A stretch of 14,833 bases of DNA from an uncultured Flavobacterium sp. (GTDB lineage: Bacteria > Bacteroidota > Bacteroidia > Flavobacteriales > Flavobacteriaceae): NCBI RefSeq assembly GCF_946220915.1, contig NZ_CAMIHH010000080.1:1-14833 (forward strand), in the 5' to 3' direction. The notes beneath the pieces are model-generated. The model made no database searches and was not told where the DNA came from. It saw only the letters and a list, made by a program, of their open reading frames with translations. Position numbers and translations under genes: made by a program. Positions 7,177 through 12,908 of the stretch are shown in pieces. Positions within the stretch are counted from its first letter, which is position 1. Each line of letters starts with the position of its first letter.

Positions 7177-7599
7177 ATGGACATTACAGGAAGAGTGACA
7201 GCGGATGCGCAGGTGCGCACCCTGTCAGACGACAGGAAAGTGGTTAATTTTTCGGTAGCGGTCAACGACAGCTACAAGGCTAAGAACGGCGAGCGGGTTA
7301 CGCAGACCGAATTCTTTGATTGTTCCTATTGGATAGGCACGGGCATAGCCCAATACCTTACCAAAGGGAGCATTGTGGAACTCTCGGGGCGCGTGAGCGC
7401 ACGGGCTTGGGTAGATGGCGAAGGTCAGGCGAAGGCAGGGCTGAACTTCCACACCTCGAAAATTACGCTTCACGGTGGCGGGGCGGCAACGGATAAAGCG
7501 CAAGAGGGAAGGCCTGCAAAGGCAGCAAAGCCCGAAGCGTCGGAGGTAACAGGGGCGCAGGTAAACCCTGAAGTGGAACACGATGACCTGCCTTTCTGA
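7177..7599 (+). CDS. ssb: Single-stranded DNA-binding protein
   Basis: Codes for 140 residues. Residues 1-105 form an OB-fold typical of bacterial SSB: ITGRVTADAQVR at the start, VVNFSVAVND at about 22-31, and an aromatic strand with EFFDCSYW at about 46-53. A low-complexity linker (about 106-130) leads to the acidic C-terminal tip DDLPF, which in SSB proteins recruits replication and repair partners. It is shorter than chromosomal Bacteroidota SSBs and lies at the head of the rightward operon, as in many conjugative elements, where it protects single-stranded DNA during transfer. The ATG at 7177 is the only good start; the sequence before it is AT-rich with no clear Shine-Dalgarno site. Confidence 0.93.
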   Translation: MDITGRVTADAQVRTLSDDRKVVNFSVAVNDSYKAKNGERVTQTEFFDCSYWIGTGIAQYLTKGSIVELSGRVSARAWVDGEGQAKAGLNFHTSKITLHGGGAATDKAQEGRPAKAAKPEASEVTGAQVNPEVEHDDLPF

Positions 7600-7636
7600 A
7601 CCGAACGTATTTTGTTTAATCTTTAAATCAATTATC

Positions 7637-8680
7637 ATGGCACATAACCTGAATTTCAACGAAACGACTGGGAAATACTCTTTTTTCAGCGTGAAGCAAA
7701 CCGCATGGCACGCCCTTGGGCAGGTGGTGCAGGATTACCCAACTTCCCGTGAGGCGATAGCCCACGCAGGGCTTGGCTACGAGGTGGTAAAAGCCCCCCT
7801 GTTTGCCAAAACCGCCGAGGCGGGTGTAGACTTTGCCGTACCTGACCAGTACGCCACCATGCGCACCGATACCCATACCGTTTTCGGCGTGGTGGGCAAG
7901 GACTACCAAATCGTTCAGAATGCCGATGCCTTCGCCTTTTTTGATGCCATCGTGGGCGGTGGGGACGGAATACTGTACGAGACCGCAGGGGCTATCGGGC
8001 AGGGCGAGCGCATTTTCATTACCGCCAAGCTGCCCGGCTACATCCGTGTGGGCAATGGGGATGATGTGACGGAAAAGTATATTTTCCTGACCACCTCGCA
8101 TGATGGGTCGGGCAGCATTACCGCAGCCTTTACCCCTATCCGTATCGTTTGCCAAAATACCCTGAATGCCGCGATGCGCTCGGCGACCAACGTGGTACGC
8201 ATACGCCACACCGCCAATGCCAAGCAGCGTTTGGAGGATGCCCACAAGGTCATGGGGCTTGCCGACACGCTGTCGGTACAGTTGGAGGGCATCTTTAACC
8301 AGTGGGCTAAAGTGCGCATTGAGGATGCACAGGTCAAAAAACTGATACAGTACGCACTATGCCCAAACAACGAGACCTATAACCTGCTAAAAAAAGGTGC
8401 AGAAGAAGAACTGTCAAGCGTGTTCAAAAATGCCTGTGATACCGCTTTCGGGTATGCGATGGCAAGCGATACGCAGCAGATGGAAACCACCAAAGGGACG
8501 GTATTCGGGGCGTACAATGCCGTTACGGGCTACTACCAAAACGTGCGCAAGTTCAACAGCGATGAGGACAAGCTGAAATCCATCTACCTCGGCGGTACTG
8601 CGCAGGCAAGGGCGCAGAAAGCCTTTGACCTCTGCACCGATTTTGCCAAAAGCGGGGCTGCTGCCCTTTCAATGAATTAA
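7637..8680 (+). CDS. DUF932 family protein (phage/plasmid-like protein)
   Basis: Codes for 347 residues from the ATG at 7637. The frame is open further upstream to 7583, but that would add 18 atypical residues (Cys and Phe rich) overlapping the end of ssb, so the inner ATG is preferred. The sequence matches the DUF932/TIGR03299 family of phage and plasmid proteins: an N-terminal segment with KQTAWHALGQVV, a central strand region with YATMRTDTHTVFGVVGKDYQIVQN, the core TTSHDGSGSITAAFTPIRIVCQNTL as family signature, and a helical C-terminal half. Members are common on conjugative elements; their function is unknown. It lies 37 bases after ssb and is followed by a GC-rich hairpin. Confidence 0.85.
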   Translation: MAHNLNFNETTGKYSFFSVKQTAWHALGQVVQDYPTSREAIAHAGLGYEVVKAPLFAKTAEAGVDFAVPDQYATMRTDTHTVFGVVGKDYQIVQNADAFAFFDAIVGGGDGILYETAGAIGQGERIFITAKLPGYIRVGNGDDVTEKYIFLTTSHDGSGSITAAFTPIRIVCQNTLNAAMRSATNVVRIRHTANAKQRLEDAHKVMGLADTLSVQLEGIFNQWAKVRIEDAQVKKLIQYALCPNNETYNLLKKGAEEELSSVFKNACDTAFGYAMASDTQQMETTKGTVFGAYNAVTGYYQNVRKFNSDEDKLKSIYLGGTAQARAQKAFDLCTDFAKSGAAALSMN

Positions 8681-8688
8681 AAATAACC

Positions 8689-8725
8689 GCAGCACCCGCC
8701 CCAAGGGGCGGGGTTGCTAAAATTT
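8689..8725 (+). other. Intercistronic GC-rich hairpin followed by TGCTAAAATTT
   Basis: Between the DUF932 stop and the next ATG, 8689-8702 pairs with 8705-8717: an eight-pair GC core, a bulged A at 8694, then five pairs including one G-U. The 11 bases TGCTAAAATTT (8715-8725) follow, ending 6 bases before the next ATG. The same 11 bases follow the hairpin after ThiF (12799-12809). There is no T-run long enough for a normal terminator, so a processing, mRNA-stability or translation-start element is more likely. Confidence 0.55.
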
Positions 8726-8731
8726 ACCATT

Positions 8732-9130
8732 ATGAAACCATTACAGAATATGAACAATGTAGACAAAGGCAGGCTGCTCGCCACCCTTTTCCCTGAACAG
8801 CTGAAAGGCATACTCGACAGCCTTACAGCACAGTACACCTTTTTGACGGAAAACGAGGAAGCCCTTCGCAGCACATGGGGCAATGACCTGCTGACCTTTG
8901 ACTTTTGGTACGTGCAGGCTTCTGAGGTTGCCAATACCGTGAACAGGCACAGCCGCGCCCTCACTAAAAGCAGCAGCCTTTTTGCTGACCAGTTGTTTGA
9001 CGGGTATAATGCGCTCTTTACCATCGACTGCATCGTGAAGCAGGCAGCGGCTTTGCCGCCCCTGCCCGAGAACCAACGCTACGGGCTTGCCGTGCAATTG
9101 CTCTTTAACCATTATACTGCGATGCCATGA
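8732..9130 (+). CDS. Hypothetical protein of the PRTRC-region backbone
   Basis: Codes for 132 residues from the ATG at 8732. The frame extends upstream to a TTG at 8714, inside the hairpin, which is a poor start. An internal ATG at 8750 is a possible alternative. No domain is recognised. The protein is mostly helical and soluble, with Trp/Phe-rich stretches (for example LLTFDFWYVQASEVAN at about 51-66) and no signal peptide or membrane segment. It overlaps the next gene in an ATGA junction, so the two are probably translated together. Its high third-position GC matches the neighbouring backbone genes, supporting that it is real. Confidence 0.7.
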   Translation: MKPLQNMNNVDKGRLLATLFPEQLKGILDSLTAQYTFLTENEEALRSTWGNDLLTFDFWYVQASEVANTVNRHSRALTKSSSLFADQLFDGYNALFTIDCIVKQAAALPPLPENQRYGLAVQLLFNHYTAMP

Positions 9131-9309
9131 GCCTCCTGACCGATACAACCGAAAAGGCAGCCATTAGGGTCATTGAACAGATAATCCCCCGTTTCGGGGA
9201 TTTGGACGGGTTGGGCGTAAGCGCTGAGGATGCCTTTAAAATCCGTAAGGCGGAAAACCTCTTGAGGGCGGTTGTGGAGAGCAGCCCCCATTATCATAAA
9301 ACTAAATAA
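9127..9309 (+). CDS. Small hypothetical protein
   Basis: Codes for 60 residues. Its ATG overlaps the stop of the preceding gene (ATGA at 9127-9130), and its stop is 7 bases before the PRTRC E start, so it fits neatly in the operon. It is predicted helical, with an N-terminal segment TEKAAIRVIEQIIPRF (8-23) and a second helix AEDAFKIRKAENLLRAVVES (33-52). No family is recognised. The perfect fit between its neighbours, rather than any motif, is the evidence that it is real. Confidence 0.6.
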   Translation: MSLLTDTTEKAAIRVIEQIIPRFGDLDGLGVSAEDAFKIRKAENLLRAVVESSPHYHKTK

Positions 9310-9316
9310 TAACAGT

Positions 9317-9943
9317 ATGGCAATGACTAATTTTTTCAGCCAGGTGGCAGCCCTTGAGTTTAAGGGCTGTCTTAACCTTACCCTGCGCAAGGAAGGCGAG
9401 AGCCTTACCGTATCGCTCTTGGTGCAGGACGATGCCTGCGGCGATGCTGCCAAGAACTGCATCCCGCCGCTTATACTCAAAGGCACAGCCAAGGAACTCG
9501 GGGAGGGATTTTTCCCTGCCATTGCCGAACCAGTTCAGGCAACGGCTACCCTGCTGACCAATATGGAGCAGTACCTCAAAGGGCAGGAAGAAGCCAAGAA
9601 ACGCTCCGCGATGGAGAAGAAAGACAAAGAGAAGGCTGACAAGCCTGCCACAGCAGTAAACCCGAAGGAGAAGAAATTCCTTGAGGCGATGCAGCAGGTG
9701 GATGCCCTCGAAACAGAAGGCAAATTTAAAGAGGCGTGGAGCAAAGTGCCGCAGCCCTCGGACTACCCTGACCACGCCGATGCGCTGCGTGCGCGCAGGG
9801 CGAGCCTATCCAAGCAGTTTGCTCCTGACCTTTTTGGCAGCGGGCAGCCTGCCACAGTAAAACAAGAAGAACCTAACACGGAAGATTATGATGACAACGA
9901 GCCAGATGCCGAGGGTATTCCTGATGAAGGAGAAGGGGAATGA
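9317..9943 (+). CDS. PRTRC system protein E
   Basis: Codes for 208 residues. The ATG at 9317 is chosen over an upstream TTG at 9272 because family members begin close to MTNFF; the second ATG at 9323 is equally possible. Residues 1-90 are the conserved domain, with a two-strand start, a CGD segment at about 42-44 and IPPLILKGTAKELGEGFF at about 51-68. A highly charged Lys/Glu linker follows (about 97-125), then a conserved helical region, about 128-182, that ends FAPDLF. The tail (about 188-208) is acidic. PRTRC E is a marker of the ParB-related, ThiF-related cassette found on plasmids and conjugative elements; its molecular role is unknown. The acidic tail is encoded in the region shared with the start of protein C. 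Confidence 0.85.
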   Translation: MAMTNFFSQVAALEFKGCLNLTLRKEGESLTVSLLVQDDACGDAAKNCIPPLILKGTAKELGEGFFPAIAEPVQATATLLTNMEQYLKGQEEAKKRSAMEKKDKEKADKPATAVNPKEKKFLEAMQQVDALETEGKFKEAWSKVPQPSDYPDHADALRARRASLSKQFAPDLFGSGQPATVKQEEPNTEDYDDNEPDAEGIPDEGEGE

Positions 9944-10106
9944 CATTTCCCTTAGCGACCCCGATACCCAATGGAGTACCGATGCGGTGCTGCAATTCTA
10001 TGCCAACACCTACCCCATCCTGACCACCGCAAAAATCAGCGGTCCCGTTATCCATAACGATACGGTGCAGTACACCTTTGAGAGCATGATGGGGACAAAA
10101 GGATAA
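9888..10106 (+). CDS. PRTRC system protein C
   Basis: Codes for 72 residues. It matches the short PRTRC C family: PRVFLMKEKGNDISLSDPD near the start, a helix with AVLQFYANTYPILTTA, and the conserved end GTKG. The start is inside the E gene. The ATG at 9888 (or 9891) gives the few residues family members carry before PRVF; the ATG at 9906 would also leave PRVF intact. The overlap with E is 56 bases in another frame, larger than the other overlaps in this operon, and implies coupled translation. Function is unknown. Confidence 0.85.
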   Translation: MMTTSQMPRVFLMKEKGNDISLSDPDTQWSTDAVLQFYANTYPILTTAKISGPVIHNDTVQYTFESMMGTKG

Positions 10107-10130
10107 TCAAAACAGCTAAAATCATGGATT

Positions 10131-10304
10131 ATGCAACTAAAAATAAGCGGGCAGCTGCGGCTGCCCAAAAACGCACGGCAGAAACTGCTCCACCAAAACG
10201 CAGGGCAGCTGCTCCTGCACCTCAACCGCCGCAGGGATGCCGCAGAAGTGCAGAAGGACAGGCTGCAATCAGCCCCGCAGGGGCTGCTGCCTATGGTTTT
10301 ATGA
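10131..10304 (+). CDS. Probable small gene hidden under the apparent N-terminus of PRTRC F
   Basis: A 57-codon frame from the ATG at 10131 to TGA at 10302-10304, overlapping an ATG at 10301 as ATGA. The product starts MQLKISGQLRLP, is basic, Leu/Gln-rich and probably helical. Third codon positions are G or C in 40 of 57 codons, against 20 of 59 in the competing frame that would extend protein F upstream, and against about 37 of 60 in the first codons of the F core. The competing frame is Ala/Pro low complexity, as expected for an out-of-frame reading. This makes a separate small protein more likely than a long F N-terminus. No family is recognised. Confidence 0.5.
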   Translation: MQLKISGQLRLPKNARQKLLHQNAGQLLLHLNRRRDAAEVQKDRLQSAPQGLLPMVL

Positions 10305-11281
10305 AACTGCGCTTCCTGCCCCACCTTGAGGGGCAGCTTGCAGCAGATGCCGACAAAGAAGAACGTTTCTACACGTCTTTTGCCCTGTTGTGTACGCACT
10401 ATGGCATTACGCCATCGGAAACCCGCCCGCTCGGCTATCCCTACAATAAGGCGCTCGCCCTTTGGGAAGCACGGGGGCTTTTGAGGATGCGGCAGGAGAA
10501 TATAGAAATTATTGACAATGATAGCGGGACATTGCAGGCTCTCGAAACCTACAATACGGGAAATATCCTGTACTATATCCCTGTCGTGCCGCTGTACAGG
10601 CTGCTGCACCACCGCAGGACAAAGCCGGCAGCGGGGCTGCTGCTCTGTACCTGCGCCTACCTGTACCATGTGGCAGGCATCCCCTACTATACCGATGACA
10701 GCAGTTACCTCTCTTGGCAATACGATATGATACGCCAATGGGTCGAGGACGACCCCGAAGGATGGGAAGATGAGAGTTACGCCTGCAACCGCTCGCAGCT
10801 GAACACCACCGACCACATCGGTGCGGTAATGCAGCGCAGGCTGTGGAACCCCTGCCACCTGAACCGCTTTGGGCAGTTGGTGGAACAATTCATCCCCCTT
10901 GACAACTTTGGATGCGAGTGCCTCGCCATCGCACAAAAAGCCCTCTCCCTTTGGAAGGACTACCCGCAGGGAAATGTCTATCGCCATGCCGACCGCAGCG
11001 CAATTTCCGATGACGGGTATGATGATGACGAGGGCTGCATCACGATGGACAAGTACATCGGGTTTTGCGCCGAGACCGAAGGGTGGCTCTACCATACCCT
11101 GTCCGAGTGCGTGAACAGCGAATTCAACGAATGCCCTGACATACAGCAGCCCGTGCTGACCCGCACCTTTGACGGGCGGGCGCAGGAGGATGACAGCCTC
11201 GATTTCGATTGCAGGCTCTTTGCCCTGATAGACGACTTATGCTTCACCTTAAACAACAACGCCAATGAAAACGCAGCATGA
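10301..11281 (+). CDS. PRTRC system protein F (probable)
   Basis: Codes for 326 residues if started at the ATG at 10301, or 385 if started at 10124. The shorter form is preferred: the first 59 residues of the long form are Ala/Pro/Arg low complexity with unusual codon use, and another frame there looks coding. The core begins MKLRFLPHLEGQLAAD, is globular and soluble, Trp/Tyr-rich in the middle (SYLSWQYDMIRQWVEDD) with acidic patches. No catalytic motif is recognised. Assignment to PRTRC F rests mainly on its position between C and B and its length; proteins of this family are divergent. It overlaps the B gene by 17 bases. Confidence 0.6.
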   Translation: MKLRFLPHLEGQLAADADKEERFYTSFALLCTHYGITPSETRPLGYPYNKALALWEARGLLRMRQENIEIIDNDSGTLQALETYNTGNILYYIPVVPLYRLLHHRRTKPAAGLLLCTCAYLYHVAGIPYYTDDSSYLSWQYDMIRQWVEDDPEGWEDESYACNRSQLNTTDHIGAVMQRRLWNPCHLNRFGQLVEQFIPLDNFGCECLAIAQKALSLWKDYPQGNVYRHADRSAISDDGYDDDEGCITMDKYIGFCAETEGWLYHTLSECVNSEFNECPDIQQPVLTRTFDGRAQEDDSLDFDCRLFALIDDLCFTLNNNANENAA

Positions 11282-11978
11282 AATACCCACCCTGTACCAC
11301 CCCGCTGCGGCACTCGTGGTATTCAAGCCCGAGGATAACGAGGGCGGGCTGTACATCGAGCATTACGATATGGACAGCGAAGGCTGCCCTGTCAACCCAA
11401 GGCCGCTGACGGTTCGCGAAGCGCAGTCCCTTTCCAAGGCACTCGATACCCGAAAGGCAGCAGTTAAGGCGTTCCTTAAACCCCAAGGCATCATCCCTGC
11501 CAAGGTGCTGCATATCAATCCCGCCGAGAACGGCAGCGTGGTGTGGTACACCAAGCCGCAGCGCAGGAAACTGCATTTTACGGAAAACCTCATTGCTCCA
11601 ATGGAGGCGGTAGCCCTGCCTGCGCTAGTGTGGGTCGCTGACAGAAAGAGGCTTTCTGTTTTTGCCATAAAGGCAAAGGGTAAGCCGAGCCTTGCAACGA
11701 CCCTGTTCAACGCCCCGTTTTTTAATATTTACCACAACGGGAATGTGTGCATGGGTTCGGTCGATGTGCGTATCAGTGCATCGGCATCCCTTGAGCAGTT
11801 CATTGCCGCATGGGAGGAGTATTTCTTCGGGAGTTATTTCAGCCACTTCGTGCAGGGGCATCAGCCCATCAATGGCAACCTTATCAGCCTTTTTCAGGAA
11901 CTTGCCCAAACGGGCGATGCTTTTCCTTCCGAGCGCCTTATCCCGATTAACCGCCAACTTAAACACCTATTGCCATGA
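11265..11978 (+). CDS. PRTRC system protein B
   Basis: Codes for 237 residues. Family-like features are an N-terminal strand YHPAAALVVF (11-20), the central ALVWVADRKRLSVFAIK (about 119-135) and the well conserved PFFNIYHNGNVCMGSVDV (about 150-167), followed by a helix with FIAAWEEYFFGSYFSH. There is no signal peptide or membrane segment. It starts inside the end of F (17-base overlap) and ends in an ATGA junction with ThiF, so F, B and ThiF are probably translated as a coupled set. The role is unknown; PRTRC B is consistently found beside the ThiF-like protein. Confidence 0.85.
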   Translation: MKTQHEIPTLYHPAAALVVFKPEDNEGGLYIEHYDMDSEGCPVNPRPLTVREAQSLSKALDTRKAAVKAFLKPQGIIPAKVLHINPAENGSVVWYTKPQRRKLHFTENLIAPMEAVALPALVWVADRKRLSVFAIKAKGKPSLATTLFNAPFFNIYHNGNVCMGSVDVRISASASLEQFIAAWEEYFFGSYFSHFVQGHQPINGNLISLFQELAQTGDAFPSERLIPINRQLKHLLP

Positions 11979-12751
11979 AAACCAAAGCCCACTTTATAGC
12001 CGCCGAACTCCTCAACCCGACCAATCCGATTGAGGTCTGCCTCATCGGGGCGGGCGGGACAGGCTCGCAGGTGCTGACCGCCCTTGCACGGATGAGCCAT
12101 AGCCTGCAAGCCCTCGGGCATGCCGGTTTTCAGGTAACCCTGTGGGACGATGACTTTGTTACCGAAGCCAACCGCGGGCGGCAGCTTTTTGCCGAGTGCG
12201 AAGTCGGGCTTCCCAAGGCAGCTGCCCTGATTGCCCGCTGCAACCGTTTCTTCGGCACGGGATGGAAAGCGGTAAATAAGAGGTTTGGCAGCAATTCAGG
12301 CAAAGCAGCAGCGGCAATATACATCTCGTGCGCGGACACGGTTGCGGCACGGTTTGAGATTGCAGAAGTGCTGAGAGCCGCTGATAAAAGCAGCCACTAT
12401 AGCAATGCAGCGAGGTACTGGATGGATTTCGGGAACGGGAAGGACACAGGGCAGGTTATACTGTCAACCATCGGGAGCGTGAAACAGCCTGCCTCTGAAA
12501 AGTTTGAAACGGTGGACAACCTGCCTTTAGTTACGGAAGAATTTGGGGAACTGCTGCAACAGTCAGACACCGATGATTTGCCAAGCTGCTCGCTTGCCGA
12601 AGCCCTTGAAAAACAGGATTTGTTCGTAAATTCCGTCCTTGCACAAATGGGCTGCTCGCTGCTGTGGCAATTATTCAGGAACGGGATGACTACCCAAAGG
12701 GGGCTGTTTCTTAATATTGCAGACTTCCGCACAGCACCGCTGAAGGTGTGA
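11975..12751 (+). CDS. PRTRC system ThiF family protein (E1-like nucleotide-binding)
   Basis: Codes for 258 residues with an E1/ThiF/MoeB-type Rossmann fold: the nucleotide loop GAGGTGS (25-31), the acidic strand end WDDDFV (57-62), the arginine-finger motif NRGRQ (66-70), a Lys in GLPKAAAL (K81) and a later Asp at the end of a strand (D121 in SCADT). These are the residues with which E1 enzymes adenylate the C-terminus of ubiquitin-like or sulfur-carrier proteins. No CxxC zinc pairs are seen, and no ubiquitin-like partner is encoded here. The gene starts in an ATGA overlap with B. A strong hairpin 5 bases after the stop suggests the end of the operon. Confidence 0.88.
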   Translation: MKTKAHFIAAELLNPTNPIEVCLIGAGGTGSQVLTALARMSHSLQALGHAGFQVTLWDDDFVTEANRGRQLFAECEVGLPKAAALIARCNRFFGTGWKAVNKRFGSNSGKAAAAIYISCADTVAARFEIAEVLRAADKSSHYSNAARYWMDFGNGKDTGQVILSTIGSVKQPASEKFETVDNLPLVTEEFGELLQQSDTDDLPSCSLAEALEKQDLFVNSVLAQMGCSLLWQLFRNGMTTQRGLFLNIADFRTAPLKV

Positions 12752-12755
12752 AACG

Positions 12756-12811
12756 CGCGCCGCACGTAACCTTCCCGGGGTTTCGTGCGGCGCGGGACTG
12801 CTAAAATTTTT
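12756..12811 (+). terminator. GC-rich hairpin after ThiF, possible terminator
   Basis: A perfect 11-bp stem CGCGCCGCACG (12756-12766) with 12784-12794. It continues past one T-T mismatch with four more pairs (12768-12771 with 12779-12782) to a 7-base loop. It starts 5 bases after the ThiF stop. The only T-run (12807-12811) comes 12 bases after the stem, following TGCTAAAA, so it is not a textbook terminator. It may mark the end of the operon or act as an RNA-stability element like the hairpin at 8689. Confidence 0.5.
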
Positions 12812-12858
12812 GCCAGCATTAACCATGCAGTTTATGTATTAAATGTTATATTTCATGA

Positions 12859-12891
12859 TTATTAACGGGTAGGCGAAAGCCCGGATAATAA
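12859..12891 (+). promoter_or_regulatory. Imperfect hairpin in the leader of the HEPN-like gene
   Basis: TTATTA (12859-12864) pairs with TAATAA (12886-12891), and CGGG (12866-12869) with CCCG (12880-12883), with small internal loops. An alternative tip is GGC-GAAA-GCC (12872-12881), a GNRA-type tetraloop. It ends 17 bases before the ATG at 12909 and could affect translation of that gene. The rest of 12795-12908 is AT-rich and shows no gene. Confidence 0.35.
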
Positions 12892-12908
12892 CCTTAAAAT
12901 AGAGATGC

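Larger units (their letters stand above)
6961..12811 (+). mobile_element. Backbone segment of a Bacteroidota conjugative element or plasmid (PRTRC region)
   Basis: The plus-strand block from the structured leader to the hairpin after ThiF is uniformly GC-richer than both flanks and holds ssb, a DUF932 gene and PRTRC E, C, F, B and ThiF. The PRTRC cassette is known mainly from plasmids and integrative conjugative elements. Boundaries are estimated from composition and gene content; no integrase, attachment site, relaxase or terminal repeat is visible in the window, so the element type cannot be decided. Confidence 0.5.

Noticed and set aside
7628..8245. Minus-strand open frame (205 codons) opposite the DUF932 gene
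   Set aside because: Gly/His-rich low-complexity translation and complete overlap with a conserved gene on the other strand.
10149..10212. Decamer GGGCAGCTGC found at 7000, 10149 and 10203, with a perfect 7-bp hairpin at 10149-10166
   Set aside because: The last two copies encode Gly-Gln-Leu in the probable small gene, so codon preference explains them; no spacing pattern supports a regulatory repeat.
10010..11095. Long minus-strand open frame (361 codons) opposite PRTRC F
   Set aside because: It lies fully antisense to a well-supported operon, has no recognisable domain, and such long antisense frames are expected in GC-rich coding DNA.
12847..12854. Promoter-like TATATTTC (seven of eight to the Bacteroidota -7 box) before the HEPN-like gene
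   Set aside because: No TTG at the usual distance upstream; AT-rich spacers give such near matches by chance.
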